The notes under the pieces: model-generated
The model's database searches: none
Seen by the model: only the letters and a program-made list of their open reading frames with translations
Told to the model about the DNA's origin: nothing
Position numbers and translations under genes: made by a program
Part shown: positions 1 through 6,701 of the stretch, piece after piece
How positions within the stretch are numbered: the stretch's first letter is position 1
Layout of the letters: each line of letters opens with the position of its first letter
DNA from: Anaerolineales bacterium
GTDB lineage: Bacteria > Chloroflexota > Anaerolineae > Anaerolineales > UBA11579
DNA: 64,000 nucleotides
Reading direction: 5' to 3'
NCBI GenBank assembly: GCA_025808555.1
Contig: CP075526.1
Span: 248,001 to 312,000 of the forward strand

Positions 1-269
1 CCAGCTTCAACCAGGCTGTCAAAGTGCTTTACCGCATTCGCCCAGTTGTCTGCCACCTTAGTTCCTGCGTTGCAATTGGCACAGGATGGCTGGGCGTTCA
101 ATGGGTGACTTAGCCACTTCTCGAACCGCGAATCACGCGAGAACAAGACATGATGCGCTTGACTGGCCACCAACAGGCAGCGTCTATCTGGCCTCCCGTC
201 CGCCGCAATGACAAGGCAAGGCTGGGGAGTGTCGCGTATGGACTGGCTTATGGCGTTCCAGGTTTTCAC
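1..269 (-). CDS. HNH-like protein, 3' end off window (partial)
   Basis: An open frame runs leftward from a GTG at 269 and leaves the window at base 1; about 89 residues are visible. The protein contains HHVLFSRD, then HPLNAQPSCANCNAG, which resembles the His-His / Asn / Cys-x2-Cys layout of HNH endonucleases; the final histidine of the classical motif would be Asn here. It starts a few bases after the stop of the receiver-like gene, so it continues the same transcription unit. No clear ribosome-binding site is seen. HNH proteins are common in phage genomes as packaging or homing nucleases, but the assignment rests on motif shape only and the C-terminus is missing. Confidence 0.45.
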   Translation of the reverse strand, partial: MKTWNAISQSIRDTPQPCLVIAADGRPDRRCLLVASQAHHVLFSRDSRFEKWLSHPLNAQPSCANCNAGTKVADNWANAVKHFDSLVEA

Positions 270-271
270 AT

Positions 272-628
272 TTACACCGAGAACGGCTCGCTCTTGACTG
301 CATATCCGGCTTGAGATAGCTTGGCAAACATCTTGCCTGCTGCCGGAATATTCCACGAGTGGACTACCACTTCTTTGACATTCGGCCTGTTTTCAACCAT
401 CCAACGCACAACCTCCATCCCGCAATCCTCTCGATCACTATCCACAAACACTTCGCCGCCTAAATCGTGATCCAGATGCACCAAGTCAAAGGTGGCTTTT
501 GCCAAAAAATCAATTGCTTGCGATGCTGTTCTTGCAATGAGTAGGTGGGATTGGCCTATTTTCCCGAAATGACGCTTCGCCACCTCAATGCGGTCTTCGT
601 TATCGTCCAAAAACAAAACCCACTTCAT
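272..628 (-). CDS. Cyclic-phosphate-processing receiver-like (cREC) protein
   Basis: This 118-residue protein begins MKWVLFLDDNEDR and later has HLDHDLGGEVF and VVVHSWN, the pattern of the small receiver-fold family called cyclic-phosphate processing receiver domain (cREC). These resemble response-regulator receivers with an acidic DD pair and a DHD segment but lack a partner histidine kinase. The family has been predicted to handle cyclic phosphates in RNA or nucleotide metabolism; the function is not proven. Its start overlaps the end of the Vsr-like nuclease gene by four bases, so the two are probably co-translated. The family is frequent in phages and mobile islands. Confidence 0.6.
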   Translation of the reverse strand: MKWVLFLDDNEDRIEVAKRHFGKIGQSHLLIARTASQAIDFLAKATFDLVHLDHDLGGEVFVDSDREDCGMEVVRWMVENRPNVKEVVVHSWNIPAAGKMFAKLSQAGYAVKSEPFSV

Positions 629-960
629 TTCCTCAACACCCTTTCCAGCTGCACCACAGCCGAGCCATCCTCAATCATTTTGCGCGTGTAGCGAAACACC
701 TTGATTCCCAACTCCGCAGCCAGGTTGTACTTTTCGCAGTCCTTCTCAAACCCACTCCCGCGAACATGCCTACCTCCCGCCCAATGCCCACCCTCGCACT
801 CCACCGCTACACACTGGGCAGGCCAGTAAAAGTCAAAGCGAAACCGCCTGCCCGGCGCAAAAGCGTACTCACAGATAGGCTCCGGCAGGTTGAAGGCGCG
901 GATCTGCATTGCCAGCTCGCGCTCCAGCGGGCTATCGTTGTTAGGGATTGGCATAACCAT
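625..960 (-). CDS. Vsr/DUF559-like endonuclease-fold protein
   Basis: About 111 residues from the ATG at 960; a longer frame exists, but the ATG at 960 (MVMPIPNND) fits the overlap with the preceding gene, which ends at 941. RFRFDFYWP followed by VAVECEGGHW matches the Asp / Glu-x-Glu core of PD-(D/E)XK enzymes of the Vsr and DUF559 type, and KCEKYNLAAELG-like helices follow. Such small proteins occur in phages and islands as single-domain nucleases or repair endonucleases. Substrate and partner are unknown. It lies in the leftward island operon between a 63-residue orphan and the receiver-like protein. Confidence 0.6.
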   Translation of the reverse strand: MVMPIPNNDSPLERELAMQIRAFNLPEPICEYAFAPGRRFRFDFYWPAQCVAVECEGGHWAGGRHVRGSGFEKDCEKYNLAAELGIKVFRYTRKMIEDGSAVVQLERVLRK

Positions 961-1132
961 CCTGCAAGCGCCGAATAGTCCTGACCACCTTGCGCTTCTT
1001 GCCCTTTGGGTCATGCTCCAGCGGGAACAGCTCACGACCCAGCTTCTCTGCGCGCTTAACGTCAGCCTTCGTTGGCGACGGGAGAGTCCAGTTGGCTATA
1101 TCTTCTGGTGTGGCGGTGGAGTGTTTACGCAT
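941..1132 (-). CDS. Small basic hypothetical protein
   Basis: A 63-residue, Lys/Arg-rich soluble protein (MRKHSTATPED...). I do not recognise a family. Its start overlaps the end of the 120-residue upstream gene by eight bases and its end overlaps the next gene's start by about 20 bases. That overlap pattern, shared by the whole island operon, is the main evidence that it is real. Confidence 0.5.
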   Translation of the reverse strand: MRKHSTATPEDIANWTLPSPTKADVKRAEKLGRELFPLEHDPKGKKRKVVRTIRRLQDGYANP

Positions 1133-1487
1133 TTCCCCTCCGCGCTTGTTCCCACTCTGCCTTCAAGAACGAGATCGCCGTCATCGCAAAGGACAACTGC
1201 TGTTTCCGCCCCTCTAGTAGAACTTTGAGGGCGGCCGCTTTCTTGTCGGCGGTGTTGAATTCGTCAAACTGCACCCTGGACTCATTCGCAACCCACGCTT
1301 TCTTGTACTGCACCGTCCCTTCAGGAGATTGCAGGGTCAGTTCTGCCTCCTTGAAATTGTAGGTATTCTCTTTGGCAGAGAGGTCAGACATTGCGCTCTC
1401 GTACTCAATCAGCAAGTCGTCAATTTGCCGGGAGAAATCCCACCCTGCTTTCATGGCTTCGTGGGGCGTTGCTGGTGCTTCACTCAT
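1125..1487 (-). CDS. Hypothetical phage-type helical protein
   Basis: 120 residues, predominantly charged and probably helical (IDDLLIEYESAMSDLSAKEN, later KKAAALKVLLEGRKQQL). The composition suggests a coiled-coil protein without membrane segments or signal peptide. Small proteins of this kind occur in phage early operons next to recombination genes, but no specific motif identifies it. The start ATG lies inside the last codons of the small membrane protein upstream. Confidence 0.55.
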   Translation of the reverse strand: MSEAPATPHEAMKAGWDFSRQIDDLLIEYESAMSDLSAKENTYNFKEAELTLQSPEGTVQYKKAWVANESRVQFDEFNTADKKAAALKVLLEGRKQQLSFAMTAISFLKAEWEQARRGNA

Positions 1488-1629
1488 CTATTCCCTCCAC
1501 ATCATCAAATCGTCGCATAGTCTGTATGGCTGTGATGATCTTGCGCCACGCCTCCACAAAGGCCAGCAACACCCACAAGAACACCAGTACAAGAACCAGC
1601 TTCCAGTCGGTTAGTAAGCGTTCCAACAC
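1480..1629 (-). CDS. Small single-pass membrane protein (49 aa)
   Basis: Read from a GTG at 1629, the frame gives about 49 residues with a hydrophobic stretch (LVLVLVFLWVLLAFVEAW) followed by a charged tail. The stop overlaps the ATG of the next gene and the start lies inside the preceding 27-residue frame. The tight overlaps and clean membrane segment make it plausible. Start codon and expression are uncertain. In phages, such pairs can be holins or accessory membrane peptides, but nothing here proves that. Confidence 0.4.
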   Translation of the reverse strand: MLERLLTDWKLVLVLVFLWVLLAFVEAWRKIITAIQTMRRFDDVEGIDE

Positions 1630-1694
1630 AGCACCACCACAAAGAACCCGATTAACCCAATGATGAATAGAATGTCTTTGACGCGCTCGCTCAT
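1611..1694 (-). CDS. Tiny membrane peptide (27 aa)
   Basis: ATG at 1694 overlaps the stop of the DUF4942 gene in an ATGA, and an AGGAGAG sequence sits just upstream. The frame encodes MSERVKDILFIIGLIGFFVV plus a short tail, i.e. a single membrane segment. The proper ribosome-binding site and the ATGA coupling are the evidence; the frame is too short for homology judgement. Confidence 0.4.
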   Translation of the reverse strand: MSERVKDILFIIGLIGFFVVVLCWNAY

Positions 1695-2533
1695 CCTCTC
1701 TCCTTGCTCAACACGCCTTCTCCGCAGATACGATTCATGTCTTCGCGCAGGTCGTCTCGCAAAATCTCCAGGTGCAGGTTCCCGTTCAGAAAGGTCTTGA
1801 AGCCGAAGAATAGAGTTGATCCTTCACGAGCCTGGTTGATAGCGTCTACTAGCGGGCTCACATAGCCTTCAGGCAGGCCCTTCCCGTCCAGCAGATGAAA
1901 GGCTTTGTCGATCTCGCTAATCTTTTCCGCCCAATAACCGTAGCCTACAGTCACGCGGGCTTTATCCCACGAAGCCGATACCGCTCCATGCAATACGACT
2001 TTGCGCTGTACGCCAAAGTGTCGGTTTTTAGCATCTGTTTTTAACTCACCCCACTTTGGCGGCATCAGTAATTCAAAAGCGGACCGAATAACCTCTTTTT
2101 GAATTTCGCCTGCGCTGCTCCCCAGCGTGGCTAGAAAGTCGAGCACATTAGGCACCGTAATCTCCTGCACCTCGCCACTCTCTAGCTGTCTCTCCATCTG
2201 TTCGATGCGATGCAAGCTCATCATCTTGCGCGCGCCGACTCGGTCAATAATTTTTCGCCAGACTTTGCGCCGGATTTCGTCAATAACAGCATCGGCATAC
2301 TCATTCGGTCTTTGTGAGCGCCACGAAATAGGACGCTGACCGCGTCGCGTCAGTCGCTCGTCACCAACCAAGCGGAAATCATCTACACCTTCACCAAAGG
2401 TAGTGTTCATGTATTTTTGCGCCTCCCCCAGCGCCGGATACGCCTCGCGCACAACACGGCAGGCGCGTTCGTAGGCATCCACCATCTGCGCCAGAGTGGC
2501 AGGCGCAATAAGGTCTCGCTCGTGGTAACTCAT
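1691..2533 (-). CDS. DUF4942 domain-containing protein
   Basis: 280 residues from the ATG at 2533, chosen because it forms an ATGA overlap with the stop of the DnaC-like gene; a GTG two codons earlier is possible. The C-terminal part (FFGFKTFLNGNLHLEILRD) is typical of DUF4942, a domain found in phages, plasmids and islands, sometimes attached to methyltransferases; here it stands alone. The N-terminal half is helical with many Arg and Glu residues. The function is unknown; its place directly after a helicase loader suggests a DNA-metabolism role. Confidence 0.7.
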   Translation of the reverse strand: MSYHERDLIAPATLAQMVDAYERACRVVREAYPALGEAQKYMNTTFGEGVDDFRLVGDERLTRRGQRPISWRSQRPNEYADAVIDEIRRKVWRKIIDRVGARKMMSLHRIEQMERQLESGEVQEITVPNVLDFLATLGSSAGEIQKEVIRSAFELLMPPKWGELKTDAKNRHFGVQRKVVLHGAVSASWDKARVTVGYGYWAEKISEIDKAFHLLDGKGLPEGYVSPLVDAINQAREGSTLFFGFKTFLNGNLHLEILRDDLREDMNRICGEGVLSKERG

Positions 2534-3219
2534 CGCCACTCCATCGCCGGGCGCATGTCCACGCCCTCAAGTTTGACCACCAAGCACCGCCCGTCAAAGA
2601 TGCGCGAGGCCAGATACGCGTCCACCTCTTGCGGGTCGCGGTTGCTGGCGAACAGCGTGATCCCCAGCTTGCGCTCAATGTTCATTTCGTAGCGCGCGTC
2701 CACCAACGCAAAGCGTTTCTCGGCGGTGAATTCTGTATCGCGCGCCTTCTCAAACTCGTCTATCGCCAACACAGGGCAGGATTGCCAGCGTTGCATTCGC
2801 GTTTCAGCGGTTTCGCGCTTGTCTACATATTCCCCGTACACCGCGCGCAGGTTCTCCAGTATCTTCGCCATGCTTGTGTAGGTTGCGTCTTGCTTGCTTT
2901 CAAGAAGCTGGCGCACGATGATCTTCAACGCCACTGACTTCGCCTGGCCTGGCCCGCCCCAAAAGAACGCCCAGCCATACCCGCGAGAAATTAACTCGTC
3001 GGCGGCAGCTTTCATGCGCTGCACACCTGGCACAGCTTTGAGGTCATCCCACGTTACGCGGTCTTCGGGGTAGATGCCGCGCCGCTCAAAGTCGTACAGC
3101 TTTGTGGCTTCAATCTCAGGGCAGGGGAACAGCCTCCCAAAGTCCGCGTGTCCAATGGGGACTTCGCGGCGGATGAAACCTTGCCCGGCGCAGGTGGGGC
3201 AATTCGGGGCGCAGGTCAT
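2530..3219 (-). CDS. DnaC/IstB-like AAA+ helicase loader
   Basis: 229 residues from ATG 3219, which overlaps the Dam stop as ATGA; the longer in-frame extension has no coding character. An N-terminal Cys cluster (CAPNCPTCAGQG) resembles a zinc knuckle. A Walker A-like WGGPGQAKS lies near residues 87-95, with Ala in the position usually held by Gly before the lysine, and Walker B is VLAIDEFEK near residue 150. SNRD downstream fits sensor 1. DnaC-family proteins load the replicative helicase onto phage or chromosomal origins. Position beside a RepO-like initiator supports that role. The non-canonical Walker A deserves note. Confidence 0.75.
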   Translation of the reverse strand: MTCAPNCPTCAGQGFIRREVPIGHADFGRLFPCPEIEATKLYDFERRGIYPEDRVTWDDLKAVPGVQRMKAAADELISRGYGWAFFWGGPGQAKSVALKIIVRQLLESKQDATYTSMAKILENLRAVYGEYVDKRETAETRMQRWQSCPVLAIDEFEKARDTEFTAEKRFALVDARYEMNIERKLGITLFASNRDPQEVDAYLASRIFDGRCLVVKLEGVDMRPAMEWR

Positions 3220-3680
3220 TGCTTCACCGCCCACCCATATAGACTCAGCTTGTTGATCTGAGCCTGATTCAACTCCCCAAACACGACAAAGGCGCAAGGA
3301 AACGGGGCGGGCCCCGTTTCCTTGCCGGGGATAGCGAAATAAAGCCGCCCCTTGATAAATACAACCAAGCTTGCCGCATTGATATTCTCTTGCCACCAAC
3401 GAGTATCGGTGCGAGCAGGAACAAGACAAACAGTGGTTGCTTTAGAGTTGGCAGCCTTTGCTACCCATTTGCCAATCTGCCGTCCGTACGGGGGATTCAT
3501 CCAACATAGGCCACTCCACTCCATCTCCAGCGCATCAGCCGAGTAATAATTGGCACACACGTTTGGACGCGTAGCGCATACGTCAAGATCCCAGGGGAAA
3601 TATGGCGCCAGATCGGCAACCAAAGACGAGGGAGTTTCCCAATCAGAGCGCAGAGAAGACATCATTCCCGCCAAGCTCAT
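3216..3680 (-). CDS. Phage-type DNA N6-adenine methyltransferase (Dam)
   Basis: 154 residues, the usual size for the phage Dam family. The N-terminus has SDWETPSSLV, the family's signature opening. The catalytic NPPY is at residues 62-65 (CWMNPPYGRQIG), and VCLVPARTDTRWW follows as in relatives. It would methylate adenine in a short target using S-adenosylmethionine, often as protection from host restriction or for replication control. It overlaps its upstream and downstream neighbours by four bases each, within the replication module. Confidence 0.85.
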   Translation of the reverse strand: MSLAGMMSSLRSDWETPSSLVADLAPYFPWDLDVCATRPNVCANYYSADALEMEWSGLCWMNPPYGRQIGKWVAKAANSKATTVCLVPARTDTRWWQENINAASLVVFIKGRLYFAIPGKETGPAPFPCAFVVFGELNQAQINKLSLYGWAVKQ

Positions 3681-4501
3681 CCCGCCCCCATAGCTTCCAA
3701 CGCCTTACGCTTGGCTTCTTCCGCGTTGTATTTGATACCGCCTGTGTTCTTCGCGCCCCGGCCATTAATGCCTCCAGCCTTGAACGCGTCAAGCATTCCG
3801 GCAATGTTTCCAGGCTTCCAGCCGTGGCCGTTCCACGCGCGCAGCAATTCATCCCATTTGGCTAACTTCTCAGGGGTGTCTCCGACCACGCGGATCAGCT
3901 CGTCAACCCAATCTCGGTTGACGTACAGGTGCATCCGCTGCCGGTAGAGCTTGGCCGCGGGGTGAACTTGACGCTCGTCTTTCTTGCGCTTGGGGGACTC
4001 AAACTCTTGGCCTACAGGCACTCGGGTGGGTTCTGGTTTTCCCGGGCTGAATTCCTGTTCCCAGGGATCGGGGGCGGCTTCGCCGCTATCTTTATTTTGA
4101 TTAGTTTGTTTAAGTGTTTCTTTTGTGTGTCTACTTGGCTGACCATTTTTTGGCAAAATCGGTCTACTTGGCTGACTAGGCCGGTCTATTTCGTTGACCG
4201 TTTCTGGTTGGTCTACTTCGTTGACCACCAACTCGTATTCAAAACTATTGCCCACCGGATAGCGCGCAATGACACCGCGCTCCACTGCTGCGGCGGTTCC
4301 GTCAGACACTCCTTGGCGGCTGAGGCCGGTCAACTCCATGAGCTGGCTAAAACTCAGGCGATCACGCGTTTTGTGCCAGCCAATAGTTTTGCGCGTCACG
4401 GCCAGCACAACTTTCAACTCGGCTTCGCCCATATCTGCCATGTGCTTGTCCAACAACAAGTTGGGGACTTGAGTATGGCTGGGTTTGGAATATCCGCTCA
4501 T
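3677..4501 (-). CDS. Phage replication protein O-like initiator
   Basis: 274 residues. The first ~100 (THTQVPNLLLDKHMADMGEAELKVVLAVTRKTIGW... LMELTGLSRQGVSDGT) match the winged-helix N-terminus of lambda O/RepO-like initiators. A polar linker rich in Pro, Gln and Lys follows, then a C-terminal region with WDELLRAWNGHGWKPGNIAGMLDAF, resembling DnaD/DnaB-recruitment tails. It should bind an origin, possibly inside its own gene, and recruit the helicase with the DnaC-like protein encoded two genes downstream. ATG 4501 overlaps the preceding stop by one base; a GTG one codon earlier is the alternative. Confidence 0.75.
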   Translation of the reverse strand: MSGYSKPSHTQVPNLLLDKHMADMGEAELKVVLAVTRKTIGWHKTRDRLSFSQLMELTGLSRQGVSDGTAAAVERGVIARYPVGNSFEYELVVNEVDQPETVNEIDRPSQPSRPILPKNGQPSRHTKETLKQTNQNKDSGEAAPDPWEQEFSPGKPEPTRVPVGQEFESPKRKKDERQVHPAAKLYRQRMHLYVNRDWVDELIRVVGDTPEKLAKWDELLRAWNGHGWKPGNIAGMLDAFKAGGINGRGAKNTGGIKYNAEEAKRKALEAMGAG

Positions 4502-4782
4502 CACTCAGTCTTTCCACTCCAGTTGATGTACCGAAACTCCACAACAACAGGGTGTGGGTAATCGAACTTAGCCTTCCACTCAGAGACGCTGTCCACAATC
4601 GTGCTCTCAGCATGCTCATTCCTCTCGTCATACGCCTTGCTCATGTCCACAACTACGGCGTGATGATCAAGCCCGTGCATGTCCGGGCCAAAGGCCGCCA
4701 CAGGAACGGCAAAGCCCGTGTGTTCAAGCCACTGCCGAACATTCGGGAACAAGACTTCGCGGGTTGAGGTTACGTCCGTCAT
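4501..4782 (-). CDS. Hypothetical island protein (93 aa)
   Basis: Start at the ATG of MTDVTSTREVLFPNVRQW, which forms an ATGA overlap with the preceding gene; 93 residues. It is acidic with HGLDHHAVVVDMSKAYDERN and ends in a WSGKTE tail. No family recognised. The overlaps on both sides make it a genuine member of the early operon. Confidence 0.55.
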   Translation of the reverse strand: MTDVTSTREVLFPNVRQWLEHTGFAVPVAAFGPDMHGLDHHAVVVDMSKAYDERNEHAESTIVDSVSEWKAKFDYPHPVVVEFRYINWSGKTE

Positions 4783-5150
4783 ATCGCCATCTCCATCTGC
4801 TTCGTTTCCTGCACCCATTGAGGGGCTTCGTTGCGCTCCATCAGGGCATCTTGGGCGCGTAGTCGTTGGCTCAACTTGCTCACACGCGACCAGTCCGGCG
4901 CCATGTACTCTTTTGCTTCTGCGCGACTGCGCGCCACAAACATCCCGCCGTCTAAACTGCTGACGATGTAGCAGCCTTGCGGATGGTTGGCCCTGAGCCA
5001 GTTCACCGCTTCGCGGATCGGCTTGTCATCGCGCATATCCATCCGCAGGGCTTCGTTCACCCGCTCCAGCATGGCCGGGCGGGAGATACGCTCCTCAGGT
5101 GAGCGGTACTGCAAAACAATGTCCAGCACGACTTGCGTTAGGGAATCCAT
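4779..5150 (-). CDS. Hypothetical protein, possible winged helix
   Basis: 123 residues. The middle part (RPAMLERVNEALRMDMRDDKPIREAVNWLRAN... GCYIVSSLDGGMFVARS) looks like a winged-helix fold in which the last strand pair carries the Gly-Gly turn; similar small proteins sit near replication initiators in phages. The C-terminus is helical and charged. It overlaps neighbours on both sides. Function unknown; DNA binding is an inference from predicted shape only. Confidence 0.5.
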   Translation of the reverse strand: MDSLTQVVLDIVLQYRSPEERISRPAMLERVNEALRMDMRDDKPIREAVNWLRANHPQGCYIVSSLDGGMFVARSRAEAKEYMAPDWSRVSKLSQRLRAQDALMERNEAPQWVQETKQMEMAI

Positions 5151-5332
5151 ACCCGCACCCTCTTGGACTTTCCGTTGATACGCGCGTTGGTGTAAAAAAC
5201 ACGACCCAAAACAGCCAGTAACTCCGCCCGTTTATTGCGATACAGAAGCGCAGGGCGCTGACGGCCGCCATCTTTGCGATGGTAGAACTTGGCGCGCACC
5301 TCGTCAAACCATGCGGTCGTTTTGTCCGTCAC
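5138..5332 (-). CDS. Small basic hypothetical protein (64 aa)
   Basis: 64 residues, strongly basic (KFYHRKDGGRQRPALLYRNK...KSKRVRVWIP). It starts in an ATGA overlap with the upstream gene and overlaps the next start by 13 bases. The charge suggests nucleic-acid contact, but no family is recognised. Confidence 0.45.
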   Translation of the reverse strand: MTDKTTAWFDEVRAKFYHRKDGGRQRPALLYRNKRAELLAVLGRVFYTNARINGKSKRVRVWIP

Positions 5333-5556
5333 GCCGCCGCTCCTACAGGTTGAGACTTCAATAAATCCAACACGCTTACGCCCGTGTGATGTTTGGGGCA
5401 GTATTCGTAGCGCACGTCATGCTTACCCAACATCACCGCCCAGCCTTTGGAGCGCAGCCAGTTATCCAGCTTGGCTGGGTTTCCAGAGTCGGCGGCGATC
5501 AGCGTGGCCGGGCAGCCTGGCTCATCACAACTGATATGGACTTGTGGAATACGCAT
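5329..5556 (-). CDS. Small zinc-ribbon-like hypothetical protein
   Basis: 75 residues with CDEPGC near the N-terminus and EYCPKHH further on, a possible Cys2-(Cys/His)2 metal site. A good AGGAGC sequence precedes the ATG (MRIPQVHISC). It is the first gene after the tRNA pair. Similar short proteins with a CPKH ending occur in phages and actinobacterial islands. Function unknown. Confidence 0.5.
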   Translation of the reverse strand: MRIPQVHISCDEPGCPATLIAADSGNPAKLDNWLRSKGWAVMLGKHDVRYEYCPKHHTGVSVLDLLKSQPVGAAA

Positions 5557-5714
5557 TACTGCTCCTTTCTTTTTCTCCGGGCTTTTTTGTGCCCCTGGCA
5601 GAGCGAGACGCGCTTTTCTCGCTTTCTAATTGCAGGCACGGACACAGCGGCGTTTCTATACCCGCCAGCACTCAGGCGGGAAGCCCGTAAAGCCATGTTT
5701 GCTTGCTGATCCAG

Positions 5715-5787
5715 TGGACACGTCAGGACTTGAACCTGAAACCTTCCGCATATCAGGCGGATGCTCTGCCAATTGAGCTACATGTCC
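5715..5787 (-). tRNA. tRNA-Ile (anticodon GAU)
   Basis: 73 bases. Acceptor stem GGACATG pairs with CGTGTCC with one G-U, the D arm is GCTC/GAGC, the anticodon stem TCCGC/GCGGA encloses loop CTGATAT giving GAU, and the T arm is TCAGG-TTCAAGT-CCTGA. CCA is not encoded. The acceptor sequence differs from the usual bacterial tRNA-Ile, consistent with an island-borne gene. It is five bases from the tRNA-Gly. Confidence 0.85.
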
Positions 5788-5792
5788 ATTTG

Positions 5793-5866
5793 AGCGGGAG
5801 GCGGGACTCGAACCCGCAACCGTCTGCTTGGAAGGCAGTCGCTCTACCAAACTGAGCTACACCCGC
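5793..5866 (-). tRNA. tRNA-Gly (anticodon UCC)
   Basis: 74 bases. Acceptor GCGGGTG pairs with CTCCCGC except for a T-T mismatch at the sixth pair. Anticodon stem CTGC/GCAG encloses CTTCCAA, giving UCC, and the T arm is GCGGG-TTCGAGT-CCCGC. No encoded CCA. It lies directly upstream of the tRNA-Ile in the same orientation, so the two probably come from one precursor. Confidence 0.85.
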
Positions 5867-5881
5867 TTTATAAAAAGTCGC

Positions 5882-6148
5882 CCTGAACATCTATCCCCTC
5901 TGCTACAGGTGGCGTAGAAAGGTTCAGGACGAATGACTGGCTCAGAGACGCGGTGTGGGCCGGACAAATACTTTTCACGCTCTGAGCCAGTCACATTCGG
6001 GCAGGAGCGCGGCGCAGAAGAAACGCCGCGCTCCTGCCACTCAGAAGGAGAAGTTCTGCGTTTACCAGACGCAGAGTTCGCTGGACTAACCCAGGTGAGG
6101 GGGGCACCCGTGCTAATCCGGCGAGTTCTGCGCCCGGACTCCTTCTGA
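5882..6148. ncRNA. Array of four tandem stem-loops, possible structured RNA
   Basis: No gene occupies 5867-6161. Four consecutive inverted repeats do: 5882-5888 with 5922-5928 (CCTGAAC/GTTCAGG); 5930-5947 with 5980-5999 (about 18 pairs with a two-base bulge, core GACTGGCTCAGAG); 6001-6014 with 6024-6037 (14 perfect pairs, GCAGGAGCGCGGCG, nine-base loop); and 6041-6050 with 6139-6148 (TCAGAAGGAG) enclosing smaller hairpins including TCTGCGT/ACGCAGA. The stems do not share sequence. Strand is unclear; leftward transcription with the tRNAs is the likeliest. Terminator arrays or processing sites are alternatives. Confidence 0.5.
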
Positions 6149-6161
6149 TGATGTAAAGGTG

Positions 6162-6413
6162 CTACCGAGGCTTACCGCCCACAGCTTGGTACAGCTCCAT
6201 CACTTCATCCTGCGACTTAGCCATACCCTCATCCATCTCGCGCAGTCTTTCGAGTGCAGGCTCTAGCAATGCCGTCATGCCGGTTGCCTGGAGGGCTTGC
6301 TCTACGCGGATGATCAATTCAGGAATGTCGTAACGACGCGTGGAAGCCATCCGAGCCAACGTGTTCTCGGCGCACTCCCACTTCCTGTCCTGAACCAAAG
6401 AAACAGCACTCAC
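6162..6413 (-). CDS. Hypothetical helical protein (83 aa)
   Basis: 83 residues, helical (ELIIRVEQALQATGMTALLEPALERLREMDEGM). No family recognised. It overlaps the upstream membrane-protein gene by four bases (ATGA) and is the last gene before the stem-loop array. Confidence 0.5.
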   Translation of the reverse strand: MSAVSLVQDRKWECAENTLARMASTRRYDIPELIIRVEQALQATGMTALLEPALERLREMDEGMAKSQDEVMELYQAVGGKPR

Positions 6414-6700
6414 TTTGCATAATCCTCAATCCGGCGCTCGGCATCCTTCGCCACGCGCCTATTGCGCCACTCCATTGAAAGATGGATGGCATAAGTAACA
6501 ACCAGACCCATCCCCCACCACGAACCAATCGTTGACGCGCTGACCCACCTACCCTTTTCCAAGTAAGAGAGCAGCGCGATGGCTGGCGCTACCAGCAATG
6601 ACCACACAAAGCGATAGCGGAGTTTCATTTGCGGCTTGAGCACCTTGATATGCAGCTGCTCTGAGATCACCGCGAAGAATTGGGCTACAGAGTCCATCAA
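6410..6700 (-). CDS. Small two-pass membrane protein
   Basis: 96 residues with two hydrophobic segments (FVWSLLVAPAIALLSYLE and GSWWGMGLVVTYAIHL) flanked by charged ends, the C-terminal tail being basic/acidic (RNRRVAKDAERRIEDYAK). Coupled by ATGA to the next gene. The topology would suit a holin-like or accessory membrane protein, but no lysis genes are visible nearby, so no function is assigned. Confidence 0.5.
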   Translation of the reverse strand: MMDSVAQFFAVISEQLHIKVLKPQMKLRYRFVWSLLVAPAIALLSYLEKGRWVSASTIGSWWGMGLVVTYAIHLSMEWRNRRVAKDAERRIEDYAK

Positions 6701-6701
6701 G

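Noticed and set aside
5882-6148. CRISPR-like array
   Set aside because: The stems do not share sequence and there is no repeat-spacer pattern; no cas genes are present.
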